Counted from the stretch's first letter, positions 37,278-50,389 are shown. The stretch: DNA of 64,000 bases from Phaseolus vulgaris (GCF_000499845.2 NC_023757.2:2576118-2640117), one strand, 5' to 3'. The notes: generated from the sequence alone by a model not told the origin. Program-made: numbers and translations.

Positions 37278-39600
37278 ACCATAAGGTCAAATGTTTCTTT
37301 CTTTGTTTCATCCATTACTCCATTAATCAATCGATTGTATTCATATCTTGTGATTTCAATGAAAAGTTTCTAGGGAAAATGGGTATGATGTTGATGCTTG
37401 GTTGATTTTGGGTATCTTGTTTTGTTCTTTGAGTTCTGGTTTTGTTCTTGAAGTTTTCTATAGTTTTTTTTTTAAAGATTGCCTAGTATTAAACATGTTT
37501 TTAGAAGATTTGAGACTCATCATTTATATGCAAGTGTTATAATCCCATATTCTTTTGCTTGTTCATTGGATAATTTTTGTCCAGAATAAAAAAAAATTAA
37601 AACAAACCAACTCTCGGATATTCTAATTATTATTATGGAGACAATAAAATTTCAAAGAAATTAAAATATACAAGTTTAAAAAAGTTAGAAGAAAATTCTC
37701 TTGAAAAATGGTTACTCTCATTAGTTTGTCCTAATTTCTTGATTCATTTGTCTAATTGTCGAATTGTATCATTCAATTTTCTAATTTTTTTTAGTGTTTG
37801 TTGTTCACATAAATTTTGATCCTATTATATTTGTTGTGGTTTTGATGAATTCGTCTCATAGTATTATTCAATTTTTGTGTGATTTTTCTATTTTTGGATA
37901 GAGTTACAGTTCAATAATAAGATCTAAGAGAGTTGAATTCTTGTATTGTTTGTATAATAAATTATTGATATACCGATAGAAAATCATGGACAACTTTGCA
38001 TCCGTTGGTAATTATTGACGAATTTGATCAACGAATCATTTATAACTAAGTCCAAACCAATATTTGTCAATAATATAATTATGTGAAACAATATTTATCT
38101 AGGCGTTAATATTATCTATTAGTAAAATTCGTCAGTAAATTCCACAATATTAATGTAATTATAATAATAATATTAACTAAGATAATAATAATAATAATTT
38201 TTTTATAATAATAATGCTAATAAATTTATTTTATATGTATATATAAAAAAAATTAAAATATTAATTTAATAAATAGATCTAATAATGATAATAATAATAA
38301 GGATAATAATATTAAAAATAATTATGAATAAAAATTATAATAATAATATTAAAATAATTTATGATAATTGTAATGTTAATAATTACATTTTATATTAATA
38401 TATATTAAAGTAAAAATATTAATTTAATAATTAATAATAATAATTATAATAATAATTACGATAATAAAAATTATGATAATAAATATAATAGTGAATATAA
38501 TAATAATAATATCGATAAAATTAATAATAACAAAAAGAATAATAATACAAATAGTATTAATCAGACCTTTTATCGCTAAATTTATCAATAAACATATTAC
38601 CGATTGCTATTACTTTAAATTTTATATAAAAAAAATTTAAAAAAAAATAAAACATAATTCAATAATTAATTTTTTTCTCAATTAGAAATCAAAATAATTT
38701 GTCATGAAAATTATTTTTAACTTTTAGTCCTTCCAACAAAATTTTATCGGTGCATGAAATATAAGGAATAAAAGATTTTTTTTTAAAACCATATTGACTA
38801 AAAATATCAATATAAAATGGAACAATGTTTTATAACAATTTTTACAACTTAATCTTTCTCATTCGTATAATTTATTACATACCATAGTAATGGATAGGAA
38901 GACACAAAGGTGATGTTTTATTAAATTATTGTAAGAATGATCTTCTAAATTTGGAATACCAAAAACAAACCTACTCTAAATTTGACAAATTAAAAATACA
39001 ACTAAATCATTAAATTTTGCAAGTAAAAAAAAGCACAATGAAAGAGTTTGAGATAATTTTTTACCAAATTTGTGTCTAATTATTATTAAAAAAAACTCTG
39101 TTACACATACAATCTCCATTAACAAAAGGGTGAGTAAAACTTAACTGAGATTCTTTTTTCTTAAAAGTTAAATAGATGAAAACAAATTGTAGTTGAAAAA
39201 AAAAAGTTCATTGAAAGTGATTCATGACAAAACATAATTGTTGAATGAATTGAAGTATATTTTGCACTAATATCATGTGAGCTGAAAGAAGAAAATGAAG
39301 ACAGCTCAATCCTTGACCTTATGTGCATTATATAAATGATTAGATTTTTTTCTAGTGGTCATGATCCTCTCCCATGAGGATGCAGTATGGTGTACAACAA
39401 TGCACACGTGAAAGTGGGGGTGGAACCAGATGACTCAGAGAGCCCCACAACACAGATTTGACCACAAAAGCATTTCAATTTGTTTCTTTCTTCTCTGAAC
39501 CAATTTGCTGCTGTCTGCAGTTTCCAAATTTCTTAATCACCAATAACTCTCAAAACAAATCAATGTTTAACCATTCTCATTTCTAACATAAAGGTTGATG
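37278..39600. other. AT-rich intergenic DNA with trinucleotide tracts
   Basis: No coding signal. Between 38150 and 38560 the sequence is dominated by imperfect AAT/TAA repeats. Around 37970-38160 and 38560-38610, words like CCGTTGGTAATTATTGACG and TTACCGATTGC suggest another decayed DNA transposon, but ends are not visible. Confidence 0.5.
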
Positions 39601-39603
39601 ATA

Positions 39604-39875
39604 CATGTGTTGTTAGGTTAAGGACAACATCTTTGTTTCAATCCTACATCGAGTAAAGATTAGGATATTTCATTCTTTGTTTCAAATCTTACATCGACTG
39701 GAGATTAGGATATTTCATTCTTTGTTTCAGATTCTACATCGACTAGAGATTAGGATATTTCATTCTTTATAACTGAATGCAAACCTCATCTTATAAGTCG
39801 GTTTTATGAAATTAAGTTAAGTTTAAAGTTCACTTTTTAACGTGATATCAAAGTCATTCAGAACCTGTCATAACG
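39604..39875 (+). mobile_element. LTR plus primer-binding-site relic with tandem triplication
   Basis: Carries the family words TACATCGACTAGAGATTAGG, ATGCAAACCTCATCTTATAA, GTTTAAAGTTCACTTTTTAA and a GTGATATCAAAGTC primer-binding-site-like word. Its start is triplicated (39631-39764, see separate entry). Confidence 0.65.
39631..39764 (+). repeat. 44-45-bp tandem repeat, three copies, inside an LTR relic
   Basis: Each unit begins CTTTGTTTCA and ends AGGATATTTCATT. Units start at 39631, 39675 and 39720. They differ at a few positions (GAGTAAAGAT, GACTGGAGAT, GACTAGAGAT). Confidence 0.92.
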
Positions 39876-41861
39876 AGAGTTTGTTAGGTTTATCGTACCA
39901 CCGGATCCATTTCTTTAACCATTCTCAACTCACATTCCTATTATTAACAAGATTGCATGACAACAATATCTCAGCAGCATCCCTCATTCTACCTTCCTAC
40001 TGCTCTTGCTTTGGTTGAGCACATTCCATGTCTCCCTATATCTAACCATCAATTTTTCTACACTTAAAGAAAACAAATGTAGAAACATACCAAGTAATTG
40101 TTTTAATTAAGAACCTTATCTAACTATCAATTATTACTCATTTGGTTGCTACCAAATGTCTTTATGTAATCTCCTTACATGGGTTGACCCACTTTATGGA
40201 TTCTTACAAGGGTTTGGTGTGAGAACATTTTTAATTCATAACTGCCCTTTGATCCTATTTTAAATACTTTGTATTAAAGTTAGTGTTAGATTAATAAAGA
40301 GGTTTCTGATTTTAAAAGTTGGCTTTAGTTCTTATATCTGTATGTTTTAGTTCCTTACAGTTAGAAACTAAACTCATCATAATCTGCATTTTTTCAACTT
40401 CTAGTTTCTACATGTGCAGTTTTATCCATTTTAATACTTATGTTTTATGATAAAAATTGAAATTAATTAAAAATTAGTAGTTTAAGTTTTGGAATAATCT
40501 AAGGGCTGAATGATTAGAGCAGTTATTAAGAGAATGACCCCACAAAGAACCATTTTATCATTTCATTTTGGTCTAAGCTGCAAGCACTTTATGGATATTA
40601 CACTGTAATCCCTAAACTGTAGTGTCAATGAATGGCTAGCAGTTTTCACAGTCATCAGCAAAATCTTCACTTCAAATGATTAATGGATCAAATCATTCTT
40701 CCATTATTTCTTATTTCTCTCTAAAATTATGTAACTTTTTATATAAATAGTCTTATTTTAGCATCTAAGATCATTTTACATCATAGCTTTTGCAATAAAA
40801 GTGAAAGGAAACAAAACTTTACTTCTACCAAAAGACTTGTTTACCCCAAAGTCATTCATGAGCCAAAACTCTTCTGTTCATACAGTTTTACTAAGCATTT
40901 AGGTTAGGACTAGAGACAAGTTTGTCAGACAATTTGCTTTGAAATATACACACATATATATATATATGTATATATGTATATGTATATGTACAACATGCTG
41001 CAGTTGTGCGTGAGTGCAGTAAAAAGCACTGGGGTAATTCAAACACAATTATTTTTCCTTTATATTTATTTTGGTTGAATATTCAAAAGAGCTAATCTGC
41101 ATTGGTGTTCTACACTTCATTCTCAGGAAATTTGCCAGGGAATCTAAGAAAACTAACAATGTTAAAAGACTTATTCTGGTTTTGGAAGATACGTAGCACT
41201 TGCTAGTTGCAACCATAACAAGATAGCAAATAAAAAATTCCCTTTTGTGATATTCTTAATAAAACCAGAAAAAGTCTATAACAGATTCAGTCTAGAAAGG
41301 TGTTTTGGGGGGGACTGGATTTTTAATTATCCATCCCTGAGTTAACTACCATAAGTATGTAGTAGTATTTTGCTAGATTCTTAAAATGCAGAGTGAGTTC
41401 ATCAGATAAACTTATAGCTTTCATGAATGCTTTTAGTCCATGATTCTCATGGTTATACTACAGAAAACAAGGAAGAAGGCCAGGGGAAGAAAAGATGAAG
41501 TTATTGAATGTTTAAGGAATTTGGAAGACATGAACTTAATGGCTATTCCATTCCAAGTTAATCAATGCAAAGAAGAAAGAGTAAGATGGGTTTTTGAGAT
41601 GTGATTTTGTTGACATAGCTTTCATTATAATCCATGCTATTCCGATATACATATATAGCCCAGCCATGTAGGCCAGCAACCCATAGTACAAAACTTGTTA
41701 TACTCTCTCCCATGATATCTCGCCGATTCTATTTACACTCCACCATGAATCAGAAGGAGAAAGAAAAGAAAGAGAAAAAGAAAACAAGAAAAGAAACATA
41801 GAAAGAACCATGCTTTTTTCCATGGGAAGAAAAGCATGGTTGGAGTTGAAGTGTTGAAAAA
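39876..41861. other. Intergenic DNA and probable 3' region of the DVL-like gene
   Basis: No coding signal. A TA/TG microsatellite lies at 40952-40990. The last few hundred bases (about 41600-41861) are likely the 3' UTR of the minus-strand DVL-like gene. Confidence 0.5.
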
Positions 41862-42005
41862 CTAGTCATGCCAACAAAGGAGCATGACAACACATCTTCT
41901 AATAATGTATAGCCTTGCCCTTTGCTCTCTGAGGACTCCTCCAAGTCCTCTGTTTGATGATATCCTTCTCTTTGATCCGGCCATGGAAGAACTATCCATC
42001 TTCAT
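41862..42005 (-). CDS. DVL/ROTUNDIFOLIA-like (RTFL) small peptide
   Basis: Translating from the ATG at 42005 gives 47 aa ending [20 protein letters not shown] followed by WHD. This is the RTF domain: Arabidopsis DVL1 ends in nearly the same way ([15 protein letters not shown]), and a Lys/Arg/Ser-rich stretch (SKRRISSNR) precedes it in both. DVL/RTFL peptides restrict cell proliferation along organ axes and associate with the plasma membrane. A second ATG at 41999 is also plausible. The same frame stays open upstream to an ATG at 42329, which would give 155 aa with an N-terminal part containing [16 protein letters not shown] proteins vary in N-terminal length, so this is possible. Single exon. 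Which start is used is not decided by the sequence. Confidence 0.85.
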   Translation of the reverse strand: MKMDSSSMAGSKRRISSNRGLGGVLREQRARLYIIRRCVVMLLCWHD

Positions 42006-42455
42006 TTCTTCAATGAACTCTCTTTCTTTGCTTGCTCCAAGAAATGAAAATGAGGTTCTTGAGCTTTCTGAGCTTGAGTTTGAAGTTGTGTAACTTTTGT
42101 TGTGTCTGAGACTTGGTTGAGAAGTGGTGTTAGGAGGGGTTCTTAAAGAGGTCTCAGGGTGTGGTCCTAACACGCCTTGGTCTAGGAAAGGGCCAGCGAT
42201 GAGGCATGAAAGGGTGTGCAGTGCCTCCAAACCCACCAGACAGATACCAATTGGACCCCACCTCACCACTTTGGAATTGATAAAACAAAACAGGCAATTC
42301 AGCCAAGCTTCTCTTTCTTGCATTGCCATGTCTCACTCTATATTCCTATGTGTAGGCAGGCACTACCCACCACCATAATGGGTCTCCCATTACAAAAATA
42401 AGGTATCACAAACCTCCCCTCAATTTCTGCATGCTAGATTATTTGTCTTCTTGTT
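42006..42455 (-). other. 5' leader or N-terminal extension of the DVL-like gene
   Basis: The DVL frame is open from 42329 to its stop, without interruption. Several other ATGs on the minus strand (for example ending at 42391, 42432, 42458) precede it, so if transcription starts near 42455 the leader has multiple upstream AUGs. Either the extension is translated or the leader dampens translation. Confidence 0.4.
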
Positions 42456-42482
42456 CATCAGGACATCACCATTATCTCTTTA

Positions 42483-42491
42483 TATTTTATA
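42483..42491 (-). promoter_or_regulatory. Candidate TATA box of the DVL-like gene
   Basis: The minus strand reads TATAAAATA here, about 155 bp upstream of the longest possible start codon and 480 bp upstream of the short one. Prediction from sequence alone. Confidence 0.4.
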
Positions 42492-45109
42492 ATGCTTCTG
42501 TCTTTTGTTTTCTTCTGTTTCTCTTTGGTTGGATCCACATAATCAGGGAAATGACTGGTGGATAGGGAGTTGGTTTAGTTGAATCCTACATAACAATTCA
42601 TAACAGAAATAACCATTTCAGACTGCTTTCACTTACCTTCTTAATCAACTCTCATGAAAACTGCATGTACATGTAGGGTTAGGTGCTACAATTATCAGCA
42701 TCAAAGTCTGCACTTCCTTGCTTAAAATAAAACTATGTCTATCCAATGGTACATACAAAGTCCTGAAATTCTGCACATATCAGGTGATAACTCAGGAAAC
42801 AAGAAACCAAATTTGATGAGCCTAACACCATAATAAGGAAACTTGTTGGTTTCCTTGACTAGTGGAAAGAGGGTGTACTAAGATAATCCAATTCTAACCC
42901 TTTTTAATTTGATTGTTAGGTTCAGCTCTTGCAGTTACAGAATCTAAAGTTCAACCCCATCATTGATTACTTGAAAAATTCCACTCTTCTGATCCACTGC
43001 AGGTGCTACCTAGCTAGATCTAAATTCACAGAACCTTTTGACTCATAGGGTTATAATACACTGATGCACACAGATACTTGAAAAATGGTAACGGACCCAT
43101 ATATTGTACCTATCTAAATACCGATATATGCGTTTGTACTGAAGTTTACTGTCTGATCATTAGAACTCTCACAGTGCTTTTTCCTTTGGATAATAAAAGG
43201 GATGATTATCATGACTTGAACATGACATATTTAGATTTAAATTTGACTATGATTATCCTTAATCAGTAAACTTTTCATGAGATTAAAGATCAGAAATAAT
43301 ACCATATGACAACCACAAATCGATGTAAATATCACTGCTACATAATAATGTGCATATTATTATGCAAACACTATGCTACATAGTGAGAGATGTAGAAATT
43401 TGAAGTTTGAGTTCAAATTTTGAATTTAAAGAATTGTGGTTGGAGATGTTTGATGACATTACTTTAAAATCAGAAGGAAAAGGCTGCAAAATTGATCTGT
43501 GAACCAGCTAAACATGCGACATGATTCTGACAGTTTATGAGGAGACAGCAAGAATATGGGAGCAACAATGAAATTTTTTGCAGAAGTATTTGAATCATAA
43601 GATGTTTTACACATGATGATCATAGTCCAAGGTTCTCTTTCTCTTTCACACTGCCACTTCTCAGCAGAAAACTCAAAATACTATAAGAAGAAAGAAAGAG
43701 AATGAGAATTGAAAATCCCTTGCCCCAAAAGGAAAATAAAATAAGGCAAAGTGGGTTTGCAACATCACATAGGGGGCATGAAAAAAGTAGGGAAGCCTGA
43801 GGACGTAAGTTTCAAGCCTTTGACTGAGATTCCATAACATGGAAGCATTAGAATAATAAGGCACACAAAATTTTGTGTTAAAGAAATCAAAATTTGTGTG
43901 AGTGATTAGTTAAATTATTGATAATTTGAAGTAGACTTAGGTAAAGAAATCTGCATGCTCTGCCTCGTGCTCTTCCCAACCCACTTTGGATTCCAACCTG
44001 TGTTTCAATGCATTGTTTATGCAGTTTTAAGCACTTGATATCGAATTAGGGGCTTGTCAGTGATTTTGTTCTTGCTTTTTTTTTCAGCCTCTTCATGTGA
44101 TGATGAGACAACAAAGACACAGTGAAATACTCAAATCAAGTATTTTATTTTATTTAGATGTAGTAACAGGGATCATTTTGATTTGTTTATTCTACTCTAT
44201 ATGTTTGCTTTAGCCAGAATTATTATGTTTGACTTATTAAGTTTGAGGATTTTTTAAGAAAATATATTTAATTGTGTAAATATTTTTTAAGTATTAATTT
44301 GTTAATTAATGGTTTTAAATAAATATATTAAATTATTTAATTATCATTAATAATTGAAATTTGATTTGTGAGTCTTTCTTGTTTATTTACTTTTTTATTT
44401 TGTGTTATTTAAACAATATAATATAAAAATTATAATGATGTAAATCACATTCCTTTTAATTTAATCAATTAATTTTAATATTTTATACATGATATAAAAT
44501 AATATGATGAAATACTAACCATTATTTTTGACAATTTTCATCAAAAGATTGAGAAAACAAAAAATACAGAAGAAATCGGAGATAAAGAAACTTCAATCTA
44601 TCTTGATTAATGCCACAATTAAGAGAAATTGATGAGTTAAAAAAATTCATCATTTTGAATTGGAAATTCAATTATAAGAATCAAAATTCTGATGAAGAAC
44701 TTAGAGAGAATTCTACTTTAAGAATTCATTCAAATTCTAAAATAAATAATTCTAAGTAAAAAAAAATTAAATGGTATGATGAAATTTATACTCACTCATA
44801 TGTGGAATTATTAATAATGTTCATCCAAGCTTCTTAAAAATTAATTTCTACAAAACTAAAATATTACTTATAAAAGAACTCAAAACTAAAATAATCCAAA
44901 ACAAAAATGTGTCTAAATTGGTATTTGAATGAGAGACAAATCTCTTACTAGTAATGCCCTCAAAAATCTTTCTTCATGATCAAAAGACTAATATGTAAAA
45001 TACAACAAACAATTTCAAAATAAATTGTCTAGTCAGAATCAAACCAAGAGAAAAAACATACTCAAAAGCAATACAAAAGTCTCTTAATGTCTATACTATT
45101 TTTATTAAA
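42492..45109. other. Intergenic DNA upstream of the DVL-like gene
   Basis: Moderately AT-rich to about 44200, then strongly AT-rich. The frames at 43078-43269 (+) and 43673-43864 (-) have no recognisable motif. No gene is supported. Confidence 0.55.
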
Positions 45110-45734
45110 TTAAAAAAAAACATTAAAAACATATGCATTTATTGTCAAGCTTGTTTCTTCTTTTATATCATTTTCTTCTTGCAATTGTTTTTTTTTTTTT
45201 GTAATTACTTCTTTATGCAACTCTTTTCTAGGAAACAAAATAAATTGAAATAAATGAAGAGATCTTAATTTTGCAACCCCCTTTACGGATTTTTTTACCA
45301 ATCATTTTATGAGAGGATATTGTGTAACTCTTTTTTTCTTGTTTTTTTTTTCTAATATTTTTTTCTTCTTTTTCTTTTCTTTCTTTTTCTTTCTTTAACT
45401 TTTTCTTTTGTTTTTCTTTTTCTAGCATTTCTATATTCTCTAATTTTTGCAATGTTTTATTTTCTATATCTTTCAAGTATTTATAATGATTCTTGAAGTT
45501 TTGATCGATCATCGGCCTTAGATTTAAATTAGGACATTGATGAGTCTTATGTTTATGACTTTCCCATTTGTAGCATCTAATAAAACTTGTTATGATCTTT
45601 GAACTTGGTTTTTCTTTATGTTTGTGCTCCCTTCTATTATCATAATTGTACTGACCGGAAACTGAATGACCATCGAAGGTATCGGCACCCAGGTTGAACC
45701 GACTGACCTGGACAAAATCATTAAGTTTGAACAA
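45110..45734 (-). pseudogene. Decayed Ty3/gypsy-type gag fragment
   Basis: A 168-codon minus-strand frame (45734-45228) includes IRCYKWESHKHKTHQCPN, which resembles a retroviral-type CCHC zinc knuckle (CxxC....H....C) followed by CPN, with the second Cys replaced by Trp. It is followed by a Lys/Glu-rich tail with KEKERKEKEEK, a composition seen in some legume retrotransposon gag proteins. No protease or polymerase is attached. The match is motif-level only. Confidence 0.45.
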
Positions 45735-45749
45735 AAGGTTAACCGAACC

Positions 45750-46015
45750 AAACAGTGATTAAGTATTAGGTAATACACTTTTAATTATGATCCAAAACCC
45801 TAATCTGAATCATTAATAAAGTGCCCATAATAATCATATCAATAGTCACGAGTTTTGAGAAAAAGGTACATCATCATCACCCATTAATTGCACAAAGTAC
45901 CGAATACCGAGATCTCACCTAAGCGTCGGAGTGTCTTTTGCAGGTATCATCCGGACCGGGAGTTTGCGAAGGAAAGGAGGCTTGTGAAAGGAGAAGGAGG
46001 TTGTTCAATGAAGTA
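45750..46015 (+). repeat. Dispersed repeat, copy 1 (GTCGGAGTGT...TTGCAGGT family)
   Basis: Contains ATTAGGTAATACACTTTTAA, TGATCCAAAACCCTAATC, then AGCGTCGGAGTGTCTTTTGC and AGGTATCATCC. The same order, diverged, recurs at 48320-48560, and the core recurs inverted at 57750-57785. Probably LTR-derived, but no LTR boundaries were defined. Confidence 0.6.
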
Positions 46016-47439
46016 ATGATGGGTAGAAGGTGACTGACCGATGGAGAAGGAGATAATAGTCTCTCAGTCTCAACCATTCGAGAATAATAATTTTTTCTTG
46101 TACGACCTTATTATTCTTGAAAGAAGTCTATGAATATATTCTTCAAAAGTCAAACTCATGTTTATAGGAAAAGCTACTTAACAACAAAAAAAACTAATAC
46201 AAAAACAAAATGAAATAATTAGCAATGTAATATAAAAAATAAGATAGACTTCACCACTCATTAAGTGATTACATTCAATTCCCTCGTTTATCACTTTTTT
46301 AACTACTAGACACTCTCACTCAAATTCTTCTTTAGTTCCTTAGAAGAACATTCCATCAACCCATAAAGAAGTTTACATTCTAACTGAAAAAAATAATAAA
46401 TCAAGGATCAACTCAAGAAGGTCACCGAAATGAAAAACTATAAAACAACACCAAGTAATTTTAGAGACAACTAAAAAACACAAAATAAGAAAACTAAGAA
46501 TATGACAAAGAAAAAACCACTTTAAAAACAAGATTAATAAAAAAATAGAATCACTATTAGAAAATTAAAAAACAAAACTAACCAAGTAAGTTAAACAATT
46601 AAAAAAATCAATTTATAAGAACTGAATCAAGACTACTAAAACTAATGAAACTTATTTGATCATCGGCAGATAATTCAATTAAAAATAAATCTAAGTCTCC
46701 AAAAATAAATATATAACATGCACAATATATATTTTTTAATTTGTGTTTTTCGTTTCTCAAGACTTAAACTCAAATTTAAATAAATTCGCAAAACATAAAT
46801 GCTAAAACTTAGCTCCTAGTTCCTAGTTTTATAATATTAAAATTTGATCTCAAACAATCAAGATCCTTTAATAGTATATCTTACAAAACTATATCTCACA
46901 AATAGAATCAAGAAAATTAAGAATTCAAAGGGAACTAATAAACAAATGACTCAAATCAAAATTACGATACGAAGAAAATATATAAAAACAAACAAGAATT
47001 TTAATTCTTCTCAAGAATTCAGATTAAATTTGGTATGGACATAACAATTGAAGAACTCGATTGATCTTACTGCCTTTGCGTGGCAAAATTCATTCACGAA
47101 TAATATCTAAAAGTCTTGCCTTAATTGCAACAATTCACGTTTGCACGGTTTAGTGATCCATGGCTGAATCATAGAATTAGAAGTAATTCGTCAAACAATT
47201 TATGTCAGTGAAGCTTCAATCAATCATATTAAAGGATATGGATATCAGAGTTATAAAAGAAGAATCTTAATATTAATTGGGTGTTTTTTCTTTTTATAGA
47301 AGATAATAATTTTGTGTTTTTTTTAAAGTTTTTTTTTTTTATAGTGGTGAATAACTTTTATTTTTTCTTATGATTCTAGTATTTAATTATTGATTTTTTT
47401 TCCTCTTTAGTTAAACCTAGAATGAGTGTATTACTGGTA
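46016..47439. other. AT-rich intergenic DNA
   Basis: No coding signal. Long A-rich and T-rich stretches; the frame at 46844-47044 has no motif. Confidence 0.55.
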
Positions 47440-47559
47440 TATATTCATATTCAGACCACTGGTTTTTATTTCAATAACAAGAAAAAGGAGTCTCATATCT
47501 TTTACCTTCCTTTTACTCTTTTGTTCATCTTTGTTCTCTTTTATTCGTTTTTGTTCTAG

Positions 47560-47850
47560 TTCGTAATATGGTATTAGAGTCATTTCAAGTTTATCCTAAC
47601 GAGTGTTTGTTTTGGACCTATCGTGTCACCCGCTATCAAACCGTTATCAAACCACCCATAATATATAGTCTCACGCACGAGTTGACAATCTCGACGTGAA
47701 GGGTGTGTGTTGGAAATCTCACACCGATTAAAGATTAAAACCTTTCATAATATATAAGTGGGTGCAAACTACAACCCTATAAGCCGATTTTATAGGGTTG
47801 AGTTAGGTTTAAATTCACTTCTTAATAAATCAATTCCAACGACCAAAATT
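47560..47850 (+). mobile_element. LTR and primer-binding-site relics
   Basis: At 47567 TATGGTATTAGAGTC resembles the Met-tRNA primer-binding site. At 47708 TGTTGGAAATCTCACACCG is a typical LTR start, followed by TTTCATAATATATAAGTGGG, TGCAAACTACAACCCTATAA and GTTGAGTTAGGTTTAAATTC. This is the clearest LTR start of the family in the window. Confidence 0.65.
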
Positions 47851-47879
47851 ACACTGCTGAGAGTAAACTCGAGCTTCAC

Positions 47880-48319
47880 GTAATTTCGTCGAACAGTTGG
47901 TACGCACACGTCTCGGAAATCACCGCCAGTATCAACCTGATTCAGTTCAATTACTACCATGCCAGCACATGCTTCCAAATCGTACTGATGTGCGCTTGCC
48001 ACGATTCAAGAGCGTGCGGTTGTTCAATAATTTGGCTCCACCAGACAGATCAATGAAAATTTTGCTTCAATCAAACTCATTAGAAACTTGGCTCCATGTT
48101 CGTGCGTTGATTGCACTGCTTCCGCTATTTGATTAAATGCAAATTCAGTTTAGTGAAACTGTATCAGAAAACCGATTGTTTTCAGTTCACGAGGATCTGC
48201 TGCTGATTCGTGGACTCATCTTCTATATCGATCGTATCCGTACGACAGTCGGAAGTCTCAGCACTCCAATTGAGTTGACCGCTACAACTGAATTCATTAT
48301 GTCTAAACAGAAGTTTAAC
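47880..48319. other. Unassigned segment with balanced base composition
   Basis: This stretch is less AT-rich than its surroundings and has partly open frames on both strands (47897-48136 +, 48137-48334 +, 48002-47790 -), but none has a recognised domain. It lies between two repeat relics and is probably internal to a decayed retrotransposon. Confidence 0.35.
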
Positions 48320-48560
48320 AGGATTAATTACTGATCAAACATTAGGTAATATATTCTTAATCATGATCTAAAATCCTAATCCGGCCCAATAACAAAAGAT
48401 CCATAATAATCATATAAATAAACATAAATTTTAAGAATAAGATACGTCATCTTCCATACTAATAGTACTGAGTGTCGAACATCAAAATCTCACTTGAATG
48501 TTGGAGTGTTATTGCAGGTACCATCCAGACTTGGAGTTTGTGAAGACAAGGACTAAGGAA
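48320..48560 (+). repeat. Dispersed repeat, copy 2 (GTCGGAGTGT...TTGCAGGT family)
   Basis: Has ATTAGGTAATATATTCTTAA, TGATCTAAAATCCTAATCC and ATGTTGGAGTGTTATTGCAG followed by GTACCATCCAGAC, in the same order as copy 1 at 45750-46015. Confidence 0.6.
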
Positions 48561-50348
48561 ATGAAAGGAAAGCAGGGAGACCATTTCAAGAAAAATGGAG
48601 AAAAAATAGATTGAACGACTAAAAAGGAAGGAAATTGATCTCTTGATTTCAACATGTTCCAATTTAATCGCTGTTACAATCACAAAATCCTATAATGGCC
48701 TCAACCATAAAATTTTTAAAAAAAAATACTACAATTATATCCTAATTCCAAGTCTCCTTAGTGATTATTTATTATGCCTCATCCATGACGGCATCATAAT
48801 GAAAATAAGTTTATGGGACAAAGCGTCCTTTTAATCTCGAATGATCTTGAAGTCAAAGTCTAATGCTCTATTACAATTTCTAATTTGAGCTTGAATTAGA
48901 ACATTTTTCAACATTTAATTGAAATTGAATAACATATAACAAGACCACACAAACTCAAAGAAGAAGGTTACCACTAAATACAAACTTAATCTCATAAGAT
49001 TATATGAGTGTTATTTGTTTTCATGAGACTAACAATGAATGTTATCACATTACAAACATATTACAAGACATTAATCAATGTGAATGAACAAAAAATAGAA
49101 GAACAAGACAAAAACTCAAACAATGAACAAAAAATAAAACAAAAGGATGGATAAACTTATAGGAATGGAAGAAGAGTGACACTAGAAGATGGAGAACTCT
49201 TCATCTTCTTGATGAAGAAACACCACTTTCCTCTTAAGAGCTCAAGATAGGATTCGAGCAAGAAGTCACTCAAACAAGTGTTCTCACAACTCAAGTTTCA
49301 TTCAATTTCTAAAGTAACTACACAAAAGCAAGTAATATGATGTAAATTATAAGGATGATCTTGTTGAAGATGGAGAAGAAGGATAAAGAAGAATAAATAA
49401 AAGAAACATGACAAGAAAAAATAAAAATGAGAAATAAAGAATAAATTTCAAGGAAAATTCACATATAGAGGCTTAAGAAATTAGAAGAAGAAGAAGTATA
49501 AAAACATTTAATTTTGTAAACTCTTAGATTATACAATATTCCTTGATTCAATTGGAACATTCTATAATCCAAGAGTCACTTTTAAAAGACACATGGTGAA
49601 TGACCTTTCAAAATATGAAATGACACATGATATGTCGTTTTCAAGTCACATGATGATTAATTAACCATGTGACTTTTTCTTAATTTTAAGAGTCGCTCAT
49701 ATGTCTTGTTTAGTTAATAGTTAATTGATAGTATTAGTCTTTAAGATTATTAATTAGTTTTAATTAGTGTTATGAATGTACTTAGGATTCTGAATTTTTA
49801 AGACACATTAAAGTGTCTCTGCCACAACCTAGGTCGTGGCATCCTTTTATAAAAGAGAGTCACTCTCTCAATAATATATAATCTTGACAAAATAATCTAG
49901 CAGAAAACAAAATGAAAAGATTTATAAAATGATTGAAGGGAAGAACAAAAGTATGCAAGTCAAATAACAAAAAGATACACTATAATCTTGTAAAAAATTA
50001 TTGAGAATTGCAATGAGCATCTAATTATAAGAACCTTTAATTTTCTAGGAACCTTTAATTTTCTAGGTTGAATGTACAACTACTATAATCTTTCATTTTA
50101 TAAAGTTAAATATATAAATTTTGATACATATTATCATCAACATAATATAATAAAATTTAATGATTAAATTGATCCAATTTCGTAATTTCTATCTTTAATA
50201 TATATATAAATAAAGAGAAGATTAAATTATATAAATATAAATTATGTTAAATATTACATTATCAATAACTGTGTATAATAAACAAATTTAGTTAATCTAC
50301 TAGTTAAATTTTATTAAAATTAAATTAATATAGTATCATAATGATTGA

Positions 50349-50389
<41 letters not shown>

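Noticed and set aside
38150..38560. AAT-rich tract considered as a matrix attachment or origin region
   Set aside because: Such composition is common in plant intergenic DNA; no specific motif supports a function.
42124..42378. 84-aa plus-strand ORF opposite the DVL-like gene
   Set aside because: Antisense to an open frame with a recognisable RTF domain; no motif of its own.
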